This document shows, in pieces, positions 50,201-62,299 of a stretch of 64,000 nucleotides of DNA. The notes beneath the pieces are model-generated. The model searched no databases. It was not told the DNA's origin and worked only from the letters and a program-made list of their open reading frames with translations. Numbering within the stretch: position 1 is the stretch's first letter; the number at the start of each line of letters is the position of its first letter. The DNA is from Glossina fuscipes. Lineage: Eukaryota > Arthropoda > Insecta > Diptera > Glossinidae. The stretch covers positions 47,050,005-47,114,004 of the forward strand of contig NW_023998415.1 in the NCBI RefSeq assembly GCF_014805625.2. Direction: 5' to 3'. Made by a program: the position numbers and the translations under genes.

Positions 50201-52238
50201 ATGATAGCTCGATTAAAATGCTTACCCTCTTAATTCTCGAGGTAAATTTGGATCCCATATATAATCGATTTGCGGTATACCAGTTAGTTTGGAATTTTTC
50301 AAATGTCCCGTTGAATTGTTATTGTCCGACTGAAAATAAAAATAAACAGGTTCTTATCTTTAATGATCTTGCGATTACGCATTCATTCGCTTTGTCTATA
50401 TCCCGACAGAAAACAAAAAACTAATACAAATGTCATTAACTCCTAAACATAAATCAAAATATTTTCATTTTTATAGAATACACTATTATTTTATTCTATT
50501 CTTTATGGACGTGATCTGAATAGACAAACTAATGTTACTTTCACCTTGAAATTTTACCATATAAACAATAACAAAATGTTATTAATTTGAAATTTTTAGT
50601 GTAAGTAAGTGGAACGCATGCATGTTTCAACCAAATAAGGAATTGCTTTGAAAAGCAATTAAACTTTGTATCAAACACTTTTGTTTTCGAAAGTTTGCTT
50701 AAATATTTTTATTATTGAAAATAGACAGTGAAACGCTTACAATATTATTTCGATAATAGGCGAGAAGATACGAGCTTTCGAGAGACAAAAGCAATTGTAT
50801 TGTGTCATAATATTAAGAATATAGGCAGCATAGCGAACACAACTTCCCGAATGCAAACTTTCAAAATAAAGGTATATCGATTTAACGGGATGGCGAACAT
50901 CCAAAGGAAAACCGATGATTGTTATAAATATACCTAAGGGAGCAAATAAGTTTGATTTGGTCGAATTTGAATTTCTACCTCGTTTTCCTCGGCGACGGGG
51001 ATCCTTCCGTCGGAGAGTCGTCGAGGGTATCAGGATTCGTGTGCGTGCAGATTTCCTCACCAATGTATCCAGCTACTCAGGAGGTCCAAAGCACAATTAG
51101 TAGGTTATCGAAAAGGTAATGATAATATAATGTGATGGATGCCTGGCATATGCTAGGTTGATTGCTTCTCCTAATACAATTAATCCAAGGGGGAGAGTAA
51201 TAGGGGTGGTTTACCCGGAAGTATGGAAAATCTGAATTGCAAGTATGAAATTATGAACACAATGGCACACGCATGCGTACGTGTCCATTCCATCTTCCAG
51301 GCATATCTTCATTTTTTCGAACGTGAACACACACCCCGCAGATACTACAAGTTTGACGGACGGACATGCTTAGGCGTATTCAGAATTTGAAGTTGACTAA
51401 GAATTCGTTTGAAGCTTGCTTTTACGCGTTATAAGATTCTTGAAAAAAAAGTTATATTTTTACAGACAGTAGTGATAGTGGGCAGGTGTAGTTAGTTCTT
51501 CTCATTTGTGTGCAGCTGTTATAGAATCGCTCGTAGAATGTACGTTCAAATTTTTGTAAATTTATTTGCTGGAGTTTATGAGCGATGAGCAAAAAACCAA
51601 TTATTTTATTTTCAGTTTACGTGGTACTGTGGGCCGATTTAGCCCAACCAGCCTGCAAGAGTGTTCAAAGTTTCTATCAAATTTGAAGCTGATAGCTTAA
51701 TTTTTGCGACCAGGCGAGTGTTACCGACATACCGCACATAGATAGACAGACAAACAGATATGGCTTAGTCAATTCAGAATTTCATTCTGATCAGGAATGT
51801 ATATACTTTGTGGGATCTCTAGAGCTTCGTTCCGGGCGTCGTAAAAGTTTTGAGAAATTAAATCTCTCATCCTTGAGTACAACTAGTCTATAGAGGGGCT
51901 GAGAAAAATTGATCTAAAATCTGGTGGAAATGTTTTCTAGAGGAAATTGACACACCTAGGAGTAAGTACGTCTATCTTTAAAATTTGCTTTTGCAATGCA
52001 TTAATGCATTAGTTTGAGTTAATAGTTATCAAAAATCCGTCTTTAAAGCGAATCGAATATTGATAAGTATATCTTCCTTAATAAGGGATACGGTTGCTCT
52101 CGTTATCGAATAGTGTATCTAATCGTAAATAACGGTTTGTTACTAATAAATAATAAAGCAAACAATATAATATTGTACAATACCTTTTCATCACCTTCAT
52201 CGCTAGTCGCCTCTTCTGGTGATGGTGTTGTACTAGTC

Positions 52239-52269
<31 letters not shown>

Positions 52270-52493
52270 CTGCTGCTGATGTTATACTTTTCGCTGATGT
52301 GGCTATAGAAACTTTTTTAAACGGTCCAGCAGCACTTATGCTATTAAATGTGGCTAAAACTAAGAAGAAGAAAGTCTACATTTATTAAACCTTATCGCCA
52401 TAGGCAGCAAACTTAAGTTTTTGAATTTGAATTGTTTCTCGGAAAGACTCACTTACCAACTGCTAACAGAAACCATCGTTTACTACTCTTCAT
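47213..52493 (-). CDS. Secreted cuticle protein with one chitin-binding CBM14 domain (CPAP1-like), long tail
   Basis: Predicted exoskeleton or tracheal matrix protein that binds chitin. Seven exons: 52457-52493, 52184-52359, 50226-50329, 50044-50158, 49677-49810, 49322-49612, 47213-49256; all GT-AG, total 966 aa. Residues 1-22 are a signal peptide (KRWFLLAVVLATFNSISA). A Thr/Ser-rich linker with poly-Thr follows (about 40-60). One peritrophin-A/ChtBD2 domain spans 126-182 with all six cysteines (128, 143, 149, 159, 172, 180; spacing 14-5-9-12-7), preceded by IPQIDYIWDPNLPREL and followed by GSQKYWNRNDDLYMA, both typical of single-domain CPAP1 proteins. From about 195 the chain is low complexity: Arg/Pro-rich, Asp/Glu/Tyr clusters (DYYYDEEEYDEEYYEE), then Pro/Ser and Gln/Asn-rich, with poly-Gln and a YYDDYDY end. 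Signs of a 5' UTR intron exist (acceptor at 52545/52546). I do not assign a symbol. Confidence 0.92.
50330..52183. other. Intron 2 of the CPAP1-like gene
   Basis: 1854-nt GT-AG intron separating the linker from the chitin-binding domain. It contains a partial family 1 copy near 51330-51890; the short frames at 50728-51100 show no similarity. Confidence 0.8.
51330..51890 (+). repeat. Dispersed repeat family 1, partial copy
   Basis: 'gacggacggacatgctta', 'agtttatgagcgatgagcaaaaaacc', 'gatagacagacaaacagatatggctta' and 'gcttcgttccgggcgtcgtaaaagttttgag' occur in the family order. Confidence 0.65.
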
Positions 52494-52544
52494 TGTTTTT
52501 GTTATTAGTGATTGTTAAGTGAGACTTAAGATCTAAACGAAAAC
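52494..52544 (-). other. Probable 5' UTR exon end of the CPAP1-like gene
   Basis: On the minus strand a pyrimidine stretch and CAG acceptor (TTTGAATTTCAG) lie just before 52544, followed by 51 nt of leader to the ATG at 52493. This suggests a spliced leader whose first exon lies further upstream (higher coordinate); that exon was not identified. Confidence 0.4.
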
Positions 52545-52845
52545 CTGAAATTCAAAAGCAAAACGAATCAATAATGATTATAATTATGCTTTTCGTATAG
52601 AAAAAGGTAAACTTTTCTTAACATTTTAATAATATTTGAAGCATCATATGAAGATTATTATATAATAATACTAAGACATAAATTCTTCATCGTTCATTTC
52701 ATGCTGAAATGTGAAACGTTACACATCTTGTCATATTTTTCACAGCATAGAGAGTCGTTGATTTCAAGAGAACTGAAATATAATTTTCAAAACATTGCTA
52801 CGCAATCAGGTAAATACAGACACACACACATGCATACGTACATAC

Positions 52846-52846
<1 letters not shown>

Positions 52847-52878
<32 letters not shown>
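52847..52878. repeat. (TA)n microsatellite, with a short (CA)n before it
   Basis: TA repeat of 32 bp; a CA run lies at about 52819-52830. Confidence 0.96.
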
Positions 52879-52880
<2 letters not shown>

Positions 52881-53352
52881 AGTGCGATCACAGTACACAA
52901 AATATTCCTATCTTTGAATATTATTGTATGTGGGTTGTTTTGATGAGGTATTCATATATATGTAGGTATTTAACAAGGAAGTGTCTTTAGTTTATTGCTA
53001 AAAAGCAATGCTTTTGGCATATTAAAGAAAGAAAATCAAGTTAACGTTAAGGCAGTTTATTCATTTATTAGGAATTGCAGTCACGTGTCACTTTGACACT
53101 TTAAGTAACGTTTTTTTGCCTTTTATTTTTTTTGTTGTTTCTCTTTTTATTTTTCGGTTAAAAGCTTAAAAACCCGCTTGTTTTTTAGGGTAAGACGACA
53201 ATAACGTCATTTTTAAACGTTGACAACAGATATTTTTTCTTAATTTTTTCTTTTCTTTTGAGATATAGAACCTTTCGTTCTGTAAACTTAGTTAAATAAA
53301 AAAAGGCTTGGGGGACTGAGAGCATTTGTTAGGGATATATATCTTTTGTTAA

Positions 53353-53355
<3 letters not shown>

Positions 53356-53389
<34 letters not shown>
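53356..53389. repeat. (TC)n microsatellite
   Basis: Uninterrupted TC repeat. Confidence 0.97.
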
Positions 53390-53391
<2 letters not shown>

Positions 53392-53914
53392 ACTCTCTTT
53401 TTCTATATATCGCTCTTTCATTCCTTCTTGTAAAATCTATGAACTATAAGTAAATTAAAACGAAAGACAAGTGCAAAATTTATATAGAAATTCTAGATAG
53501 AAAAGATATAAACATATATTAACTTAGATGAAATTATGTGCAACTCAGAATATGAATGTAGAGGCATTAGCATAACGCGGTCGATCATTATTATTGGATT
53601 GGATTAGTGAAATACAGAAAGATATTGAACTACTCATACGAATTCATTCGCTTTGTAAATGTCGTGGTTGTAGACAGTACTACGGGGAGTGTCTACGACA
53701 AAAAAAGTGACAATAATTTGACTACGATCGATTTCGTATAACTAAAAGTGACATAGTTTCGCACCATCTCTTATTTTAGTGATGGAGGGTTTCATTTCTT
53801 TACCTAACATGAAAAGAGAAAAGAAATGGGGAATGGACAAATAACGGGCTGTGTTCGCATTTTTTATGCTCACCACTTTCGCAAGAAACTGAGAAAAAAA
53901 ATGAATTTTCGGTA

Positions 53915-54190
53915 TTGGCGGGCATGGCCGAATTTTCTTAATTTTTATATAAATATTGGAAGATAACCCATAGAATATGCGTCGAAGCTTTCATAGTGTT
54001 AGCTATTTTTAATTAGTAATGAGCAAAAGAAAAAAAGGAGGTGTTTTATCGTAGGCGTGTGCTTTGACCAATTTGGCACATTCTCAATACCAACATGCAT
54101 GCAAGAATTTTTGCCAACTTAATTGTTGCGATCGGGAGAATGCTTACCAAGGATTGACAGACGAACGGGCCTACATCAATTTAAAGTGTG
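53915..54190 (+). repeat. Dispersed repeat family 1, partial copy
   Basis: 'taatgagcaaaag', 'gcgtgtgctttgaccaatttggcacattctcaataccaacatgcatgcaag' and 'ggagaatgcttacc ... gacagacgaacgggcc' are in family order. Confidence 0.6.
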
Positions 54191-56282
54191 GGTGTAATAG
54201 AAAAAGAAAAAGTTTTCACATTTTTTTTTGCTTGCTGCAGTGATCAATTGTAACCGCCATTGACGGCAGAACGTTGCCAATTACTGAATCTCAGAAAATA
54301 GGCCATCATGCGTCCTATCAATGACACCATCTTCTTTGATCATCATCATGCATTAAAAAAAAGCGATAGTAAACAAACAGAGGATAAGGAAAGCTATAGT
54401 AGAAGTGCACATAACTATTCAAGAGAAGATGGCACGAATATTGGAAACGGTTAAATATTAAAAAAGATAACTAACATAGGCGACGAAATACTAAAATAAA
54501 GAAGTATACTAACGTAGGCGGAGTGTGTCCTTTTTCTGACTAAATTCTAAAATACCTGTTGATAGATGAAGTGAGGATGGCAAAAGGCGACAGCGAAGAG
54601 TGTTAAAAATGGGAGGCAAAGAGATGGCAACGGCAAAATGCTTAACAAATTTGATTGAAATCATCTTAGCGGTGTCCCGCCATCACTTTGCTTATTCCAG
54701 CCGTTCTCAAAGTTATCAAAGTCAAACGAAAAGATGATTGCGGACTATAGTCTGTTGGAAAGCTGAGAATAGCTCTGGAGATGTTATAATGTAATGTGGC
54801 GCGTTTCGAATTGAGTGAACCGGACAGCATTACAGTTACATTATTATTATGTGTGTAGGACCTCAGCAGTTTTGACATGAGAACAACATAATGATAAGAT
54901 GAGTACACTTGTAAGTCCCTTCATTATGTTAACTGCAACAGGCGAAGGTGAATTGAAGGATAAGTAAATTTGCTACTTTCAGTAGCACTCTTAACGAGTG
55001 TTCGCTAAATTCGATTGTAACTATAAGGAGCATATTTTTCATTTCACGCAAGCAAAGCTAGCGATCCAGGTGTCTTTTATATGAAACTTTACAAATTCTG
55101 GGATGTCTTCAGCTCATAGCGAAGGTGTAGAATTTTTTTACTTCTATGGTGTGGAGATTTTTGTAAAGTTAACAACCCTGCTATGGAGATGTCTCTTTTC
55201 ATTTTTGTTGGCACACATCTGTTAGTGCCTAACTTTTTAGCCAATAGTTGGCTAAACCTGACGGAGTATGCTCTTCTTATTCATTTACATTATGATATGT
55301 CCCGTTCAAGTTCGTCTATCCTAGGTTTTACTTCTATAAATGCTTCGTCTTTCTTTTACCTCTTGTTGTTTGAAAATTTAACTCGCTGTGTCTTTAATAG
55401 ATTTTTTCATACTCATATTAAGCCCTCTACATTGAGAATTGAAAATGAAGTAAGGATAAGAAAGAAATATATAAAAGAGAGTTTAATAAATTGAATTAAG
55501 TCTGCCTCTATTATTTTAAGTTGTCTAATTCTTCTTTTCTTAATAGTTACCTCGATATTTACAATGACTATATTAAATTTGTCCGTACACTCTGCTCTAC
55601 CCGAAGAGACTCTAAATATCACGTTTCCAGAATAGTTTTTAAATAGCTTTCAGAAATGCTATAAGACCGCTTTTCATCTTTCCCTGAAATTGTTTCGCTA
55701 GTTCCATATTGATGTTTTATAGCGCCAAAACGTCGAAAGTATCGAAAATAATTATTTGATTTGAAACTTCAGAGACTAAGTCATCTCCCTACGACCATTA
55801 AATTTATCATACATATGTATATATATGTTTTGTATTGACATTTCATTTAATTTTCCCTTTAGATATGAAGCTCAATAGCTATTTTTCTTTCGAGAAAACA
55901 CTCATACGCAATCGAGTACTATTAACCCAAAATTCAAATCCGATATCGGGGTTTGCTCGTTAACGACAACCATAAACCGAACCCTATTCTTACAATGTAA
56001 ATTGCTAGCTTTATTTCTTACAGCAAAGGTCCGACAAATACTATAAGAACATGCATGCAATAAGAAATATGTCAAATAAAGAGAGCGCCGTAAAAATACA
56101 ATAGACTATATAAATTTTCTTTCATTCTGAACATCGTCTTTATAAAAAAAAAAAATTTTTAACAAAAAAATTAAAAATTCATCTGATTACCCTACATACA
56201 GATGCACATTGAATCGCTTTAATCTATGAAAACTTATTGCAAATTTAAAGAATTTTATTAACAAAAATAAAAAAAAAAATCA

Positions 56283-57135
56283 AAGTCGGTCGTGACCGAA
56301 TCTTTTATATTCATCATTATTTACCCCAAAAGAAGATAAAAAAACGAAATGCTCATGTTCTATAATATCGAATGGGCGCAGTTGATTTCTTTTATTTTTG
56401 AAATAAAAGTTTTTGTTCCAGAGGCATATGGGCGTTATAGGCATGCCCTTTGAAAAGTTTAGGTCAATTTCAAATTTGAACGCGATATTTTTATTTTCAG
56501 TAACGGGAGAAGCTTGACCACAAGTACTACACAGTAGCGCGGACAGACAGATAAACAAACGAACAGGCGGACATGTTTAAGTGCATTCAAGACTTGAAAC
56601 TGGCCAAGAATTTGTATACTTTATGGGGTTTTTGAAGCTTGTTTCTGCTCGCTATAAACGAATTGAAAGAATAAATACGTTTTGATACACTATAATATTG
56701 AGTGGGCATGGTCAATTTTTCCCATTTTTATGTGCAAATGCTACAGCATCGCCGATAGAATATGTTTTCGTATTTTTGTACATTTATTTGCTTTAGTTTA
56801 TGACTAATGAGCAAAAAACCAAATTTTTTATTTCCTTTGAAAAACGGAGGTATAATGTGGGCGTGCCCAAGGACCGATTTGGTCCATTTTCAATATCAAT
56901 ATGCCTGCGAGAGTTTCCGCTGTTTCGGCCAAATTTGAAGTCGATAGCTGCAGTTTTGCAGCCAGGAGAACCAACCAAGAGACCAACAGACAGACAGACG
57001 GACATGTTTAAATCGATTTAGGGTTTGATGCTGATCAAGAATAAATATACGTTGTGAGGTCTCTGAAGCTTCCTTCTGGGCGTTGCAAACGTTTTAACGT
57101 AATGAATATACCCCTCATCGTTCGGTTCGGTGGTG
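56283..57135 (+). repeat. Dispersed repeat family 1, near full-length copy
   Basis: Starts at about GTCGTGACCGAATCTTTTAT and ends 'gcttccttctgggcgttgcaaacgttttaacgtaatgaatatacccctcatcgttcgg'. The best preserved copy by eye; includes 'ccaacagacagacagacggacatgtttaaatcgattt'. Confidence 0.8.
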
Positions 57136-57639
57136 GAGAAAAACTTATGATCAATACTTTTTTTTTTGCCGCCAAACTTTCATTTCAACCCAATGAATTA
57201 TTTGATTTTATTTTAATGGTTTTGATATTTTCATATGAAACTAATGTTAATGATACGTTACGGTGTCTTGAATAAATTAATGATAACACACACACACAAA
57301 CACATAAAAACACAAGCGCATACATTGCTGCACATGTAAAAAAAAGCAGTTTCCGCGACAAAATGACTTTATCGTCAATAAAAATCGCTAACAACATACA
57401 ACATAAAGTATTTCCTAATGATTAGCATTGAACTGGCACTGAACAAAATAAACTACAAAAGCAACGCATAAAAGCTTAGTAAACCAAAACGCTCGCCACC
57501 TGAATGCTTGCCACAATATTTCAATTAATTTTTAATTTTTATAATTTTTTTTTTTTTTATTTTTCATTTATTTCATTTTGTGTTTTTACACTTACAACTC
57601 CAATACAAATAAACGAATAAATATTTTCAAATAGCAAAG

Positions 57640-57717
57640 ATGGATACAGATACAGATACACCGTTTGACGATGAAATTGTAAATTGTGACGATCTTATGG
57701 CATTTGTCAACAATTGA
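57640..57717 (+). CDS. Candidate small ORF or first coding exon (25 aa)
   Basis: ATG in good context (gcaaag ATG G) opens MDTDTDTPFDDEIVNCDDLM and stops after 25 codons. The composition (seven Asp in the first 18 residues) is unlike random AT-rich frames in this window. A donor-like GTAAAT directly follows the Ile codon at 57676-57678, so it could also be a first exon ending DDEI| whose continuation lies elsewhere, perhaps beyond the window. No matching downstream exon was found. Weak evidence. Confidence 0.25.
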   Translation: MDTDTDTPFDDEIVNCDDLMAFVNN

Positions 57718-58327
57718 AAATTTTTCTTTTTCAAAATTGATTTTTATTAAATTTAAGCAAAAGAATATAAACAAAATATTTTCAGTAAATAACTAGAAGG
57801 AGTTCGCCTTAAAGTATTTTTCCAATCCAATATAGTTTGCATTCTTATATTATCGGTTCAATGCAACTGTTTTTCATTGAAATTGAGAGAAAAAGTAAGA
57901 ATATGCGATGAGGATTAAAGAATTAGCTCGGAACTTATGGGGCCGAAGTAGTTACAGAAGAAAGCTTAAATAAGTTTATCACTTGTTCTTTTTCTTCTTC
58001 GACATAAACGGAGAGAATATATATGAATAAGTCAGTTATTTCCTTTCTATAAGAGATGGGAAACGATGTTAGCGCCGTTAATGCTTGATAGTTTTGGAAC
58101 CGCGCTTCCCTCTTTGGTCCTTTCCTTTCTTCCCATACAGGTTGATCAATGAATAGCCTTTTTCAGGAGTTGTTTCTTCTATTGTTCAACGTCTACACTG
58201 GTGTAAATGGCTATGTCAGAAGAAACCTGATGGCTTACGTCCGCGCTCCCCCACCACTCCTTTCCACCATTTGCAGAGTGTTCTACGAAGCTGGAGTGGT
58301 AGATATGAGAGATTGGGTATTGTGGCA

Positions 58328-58331
<4 letters not shown>

Positions 58332-58358
<27 letters not shown>
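58332..58358. repeat. (TC)n microsatellite
   Basis: Uninterrupted TC repeat. Confidence 0.97.
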
Positions 58359-58847
58359 GAAGGCCGTCTTTGTTCACCTCAATGTTCAACACACACGTGA
58401 TTTTAAGGTAATTAGAGCCTTTACGAAAACTTCCCGTTAGTGCTATCTCTCAACTGCCAGGACGCTGCCTGCCGCTATTCAAAGCGGGATGATTTTGAGT
58501 TGAGCTATAATGACGATCTTCTTAATAGACGTTCTGTTCTGCGTACATCGCGCTTGCTTAAGATGAAAGTTTCAAATTTCAATTTTGCACTACCAACATA
58601 AATTGTTTTTTTTGTTTTATTTTCGTTTTATTTGATTATTTATTTTTCTTTCAATTTAATTAATATGCAAATTGTTTTTGCTTATAATTTCTCTCTCTTT
58701 TTATGTAATCCGTTGATATTAATTTTTTTTAAATTTAAGCTTAATTTGAAATTTCTTATTATTGCATAGTTGAGGTGAATTCTGATTGTATTTTGGATAC
58801 TATGCACGTGAATAAATAAACGAATATATAAATAAATAAACCTCGTA

Positions 58848-59200
58848 AAAACACTATAGTCGGTCAAGGCCTACCTTTAATACCCTACAGTATTTTACAG
58901 TTATATGGGGCTTTTGGAATAAGGCGTTACTGGTCCGATCGTAATCATTTTCAAGAGCTTTCGGGCTTTTCATGGCCGGAAACACACCAGGGTACCGAAT
59001 TTCATCACAATATCTCAGAAACTGCGTCCTATGGGTTGAATACTAGGAAACAGAGCAGGCATAGGCCGATGGACAGACAAACTTCGATTAGTATGATAAA
59101 AATTAAGTCTAGTTCAAGTCCATCTGGTAGTGGCATACATTCGTACAAACTTAATATATTCTCGTACCATAAGTCGTGCAGGCCGTAACAAGTCAACAAA
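58848..59200 (+). repeat. Dispersed repeat family 2, good copy
   Basis: Begins 'aaaaacactatagtcggtcaaggcctacctttaataccctacag' and includes 'gaatttcatcacaatatctcagaaactgcgtcctatgggttgaat' and 'ggccgatggacagacaaac'. Non-coding. Confidence 0.7.
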
Positions 59201-59249
59201 GTAATGAGTAAACGAAAAAGAAAATAAAGAAATGAAACAAATAAAAATA

Positions 59250-59640
59250 TTATAGTGGGCCATTAAATTGCACCATGTCGTCTAAAATAATACTTGACCT
59301 ATTTTTTAAACGGCCTGTAGATGCGAACGGTCCTGAAAAATTGATCATAGAATTGCCAAAGTTCTACATTCTGTTGTTATATTTTGTATGTATGTTTATC
59401 GGAGAGAGAATTTCGAAAATCGATCCATCAGATCCCAAGTTTCTACGTTCCCGTTAGTTTTTGTCGCGAAAATTCGAAAATTGCAAATTTTTTCCATCCA
59501 AAGACTTTTTTCAAATGGAGCTACGTAGTCGGACATAAGACGGCAAGACGCACGCAGACATGCAGACAAGTTTAAAAGGATTCAAAAAATGCACATACTT
59601 AATACACACTATAACATAAGTAGTATTAGGTGTAAAGAAA
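59250..59640 (+). repeat. Dispersed repeat family 2, diverged copy
   Basis: Starts 'attatagtgggccattaaattgcacc', has 'ccatccaaagacttttttcaaatggagc' and 'gcagacatgcagacaag' and ends near 'cataagtagtattaggtgta', the family 2 order. Confidence 0.5.
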
Positions 59641-60414
59641 ATAGGATTTTGATGAAATATCGCTTGGATGGACATCACACAAGGGACTTGAGTTTCTTAT
59701 GCGTTACATTATTTGTATGTTAGCCGTCCAAAATTATGAATTAACTTAATGCATAGATATGTTTTTGTAGTAAGTTGTCCAATGGACAGACATCTCAATA
59801 TAATCGAAAGATCAACAAAATATTTGATTATTTGTTTCAGTTAACGTTAGCGTGAAAGAGATTCTCGTTTTTGGCAGACATTTCCGATTAAGTGCAGCCA
59901 TATTAAAATGCAATAAATTTTAACCCATTTTTTTACTACGTATGTAATTTTATATTCAAATATTGTACAATGAAGAAAAAAAAATATCACACATCGAGCA
60001 TATGAATTAGTTGCTTATTATATTTAAATGCCTATCGGTATTCTGTGTCCGCTTAACTTGTGGGCAAATAATGTTAATTATGTAATGTGTATGGGAAAAT
60101 TACCAAAAAAAAAAAAAAATAAAAAAAAAAAAAAATAAATAAATAAATAAAATTGAAATGAAGCAATATAAAAGACAATAAATATCGGCATTAAATAATG
60201 AGCTTAGCATAATATTCAATTATGACAATTATGGCATTATCAATCAATAATATCAAATCTTTTGTTAATCATTCATTATTTTAGATTATGTAATAGCTGT
60301 TAGCCATTACTATTATTGAATTTGCTGTTATTGAAAATTAGTCTGTGATTATCACTTACGTTGAAGTTTGTTGTAATTGAAACAGTGTTTTATTGAAAAT
60401 AAATCATCGTCATT

Positions 60415-60440
60415 ATCATCATCATCATCATCATCATCAT
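60415..60440. repeat. (ATC)n microsatellite
   Basis: Uninterrupted ATC trinucleotides. Confidence 0.96.
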
Positions 60441-60454
60441 TATCTCTCATTAGC

Positions 60455-60740
60455 TCTATACCACACTTCACAGTTATCCTAAATTGGTCGAAAAAGTGAT
60501 CCGATCCAAACCATAATCAATAGTGTTTGTCCTTGGCCCAAAATATGACAAAATGTGTACCAAATTTCATTAGAATATCTCAAAAAATGCGTCCTGTAAA
60601 TTGAACATAAGAGAACAGACAGACGGACCGACAAGCTTCAATCGATTCAGAAAGTGATTCGAAGATGATTTTAAATCGTTATAATAAAAGGTGGATCTAT
60701 CTCAAGTCCTTCTGGGTGTCGCATACGTGTCCCCACGCAG
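60455..60740 (+). repeat. Dispersed repeat family 2, copy
   Basis: 'ggtcgaaaaagtgatccgatcc', 'accaaatttcattagaatatctcaaaaaatgcgtcctgtaaattgaac' and 'cagacagacggaccgacaagcttcaatcgattcag' in family order. Confidence 0.7.
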
Positions 60741-61224
60741 ACGACAAACGTTTTGTAAATGTTTTGAAAAGTCCTTTAAAACTGCTTGAGAGAAGATATT
60801 TCTGTTAACATAACTTGCTTTATAAAAATATGAAGGACGTCTTGTACCGGCAGTACTAGCCCTAGTAACTAGTGTCTCTTGCCTGTTTAATACGTCGATT
60901 CTTATAGAATCCCTATGCTATTCAATGACACAAAATTTATACTAAAGCATTTCCAAGAATGTCGTCTAATGGTTAAATTCGGATCCAATGCCATTACTAC
61001 TACTATATATTAATGAACTAGGATTGAAAAATTTGTATTATCTTAACTTTTGTGTGAAAAAAAAAAATATTGAAATATTGAAATAATTCCATTAAACTTG
61101 CAACCATCAACTGGCGATTCCCGCTTCCGTATGTGAGGGCGACTGTCTTCCCGAGCTTGTTTGATTGTCTATAACTTATTTTTTATCATATTGCAAATCT
61201 CAAAATTAGTCCCATTACCAAAAG

Positions 61225-61970
61225 AATGAGGGGTATATTCATTTTGTCAAAACGTTTGCAACACGTAGAAGGAAGCATCAGAGACCCCACAAAGTACACA
61301 TACTCTTGATCAAAATAAAATTCTAAATCGGCGTAATGTATGTTGCAAACATTGGAAGCTTTTGCAAGGAGGTTGGCATTGAAAATTTGAAAATGAGCCA
61401 AATTGATTCAAGGACACGCCCACACCACCACGCAAACTGAGAAGACCTCTGCTTTTTAAAGGGAATAAAAAATTGTTGCTATGCTTATTCGAACGAATAT
61501 TCGATGGTCGATGTTTGAGCACCTGTAAAAGAGTGGAATAAGTTGACCACGCCTATCCAATATTATAGTTTATTAAAACTTAATTTTTTTTTTCAATACC
61601 TTTATATGGCGCAGAAGCAAGCATCATATACCATCGATTCATCGATATAAATTCTTGGCCTGTTCCAAATTCGGAATGTACTTAAGAATATCCGCCCGTA
61701 GATCCGTCCATTTGTCCGTCTACCAAACTGCGTAGTATCTGTGATACACATTCTCGCGTTCGCAAAGAAAACGAAACTATCTCCCACAAATTTGCAAAAG
61801 AGTTCGAAAATGGCTCAAAGAGATCGAAGAACACGCCTACAGAATTAAAACTGGAACCACGTTTGCCTGTCGTGTCTTTTTCTCCCCCTCGCTCTAGAAA
61901 ACTGGAAAAATTCAGCCATGTCCACCCAATATTATAGAATATGCAAATTTATATTTTTCCTTTTTTTTCG
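61225..61970 (-). repeat. Dispersed repeat family 1, inverted copy
   Basis: On the plus strand 'aacgtttgcaacacgtagaaggaagcatcagagacc' near 61250 and 'cacgcccacaccaccacgcaaactgag' near 61412 are reverse complements of family landmarks. Ends near the polypyrimidine run at 61960. Confidence 0.75.
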
Positions 61971-62299
61971 ATCTTTTATAGGACAACTATGATGCGTAAA
62001 AAAATATTCAGTTGCAATCGCCTGAGCCGACTGTAATGTTCTTAGTTGTTTTTGTAGAACTATGTATTAGATAAATATGAAGTATATGAGAGTAACGTCA
62101 AAGCTGAAGACTTACAAGTGCAAATGAGCCGTCAAGTCGGTTTCAGTGTCCACGTTCATTAAGATTTCCTATGGCTTGTGGCGCATCTATCTGTCTATCT
62201 ATTTCTTTCGACGATTTGCAAATATTTAACTTTGTGTAAGTGTCTGTAACTTTTAAGCAAGCCGAGTGAGATTTTGGATAACCTCCACTGAAGGATTAG

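Larger units (their letters stand above)
52545..56270. other. Spacer without a supported gene
   Basis: AT-rich DNA with an AT microsatellite, a CT microsatellite and a partial repeat family 1 copy. Frames at 54666-54908 and 55183-55494 are not convincing. The promoter of the CPAP1-like gene should be at the left end. Confidence 0.5.
57136..58848. other. Spacer with one small candidate coding start
   Basis: AT-rich spacer with a CA run (about 57286-57298) and a CT microsatellite (58332-58358). The only coding-like signal is the short frame at 57640-57717. Confidence 0.5.
59641..61224. other. Spacer with simple repeats
   Basis: AT-rich spacer containing A-rich runs (60105-60150), an ATC microsatellite and a family 2 copy. 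No gene supported. Confidence 0.5.

Noticed and set aside
55183..55494. 103-aa plus-strand frame with a hydrophobic start
   Set aside because: Looks like a signal peptide at first, but the rest is random in composition and there is no family match.
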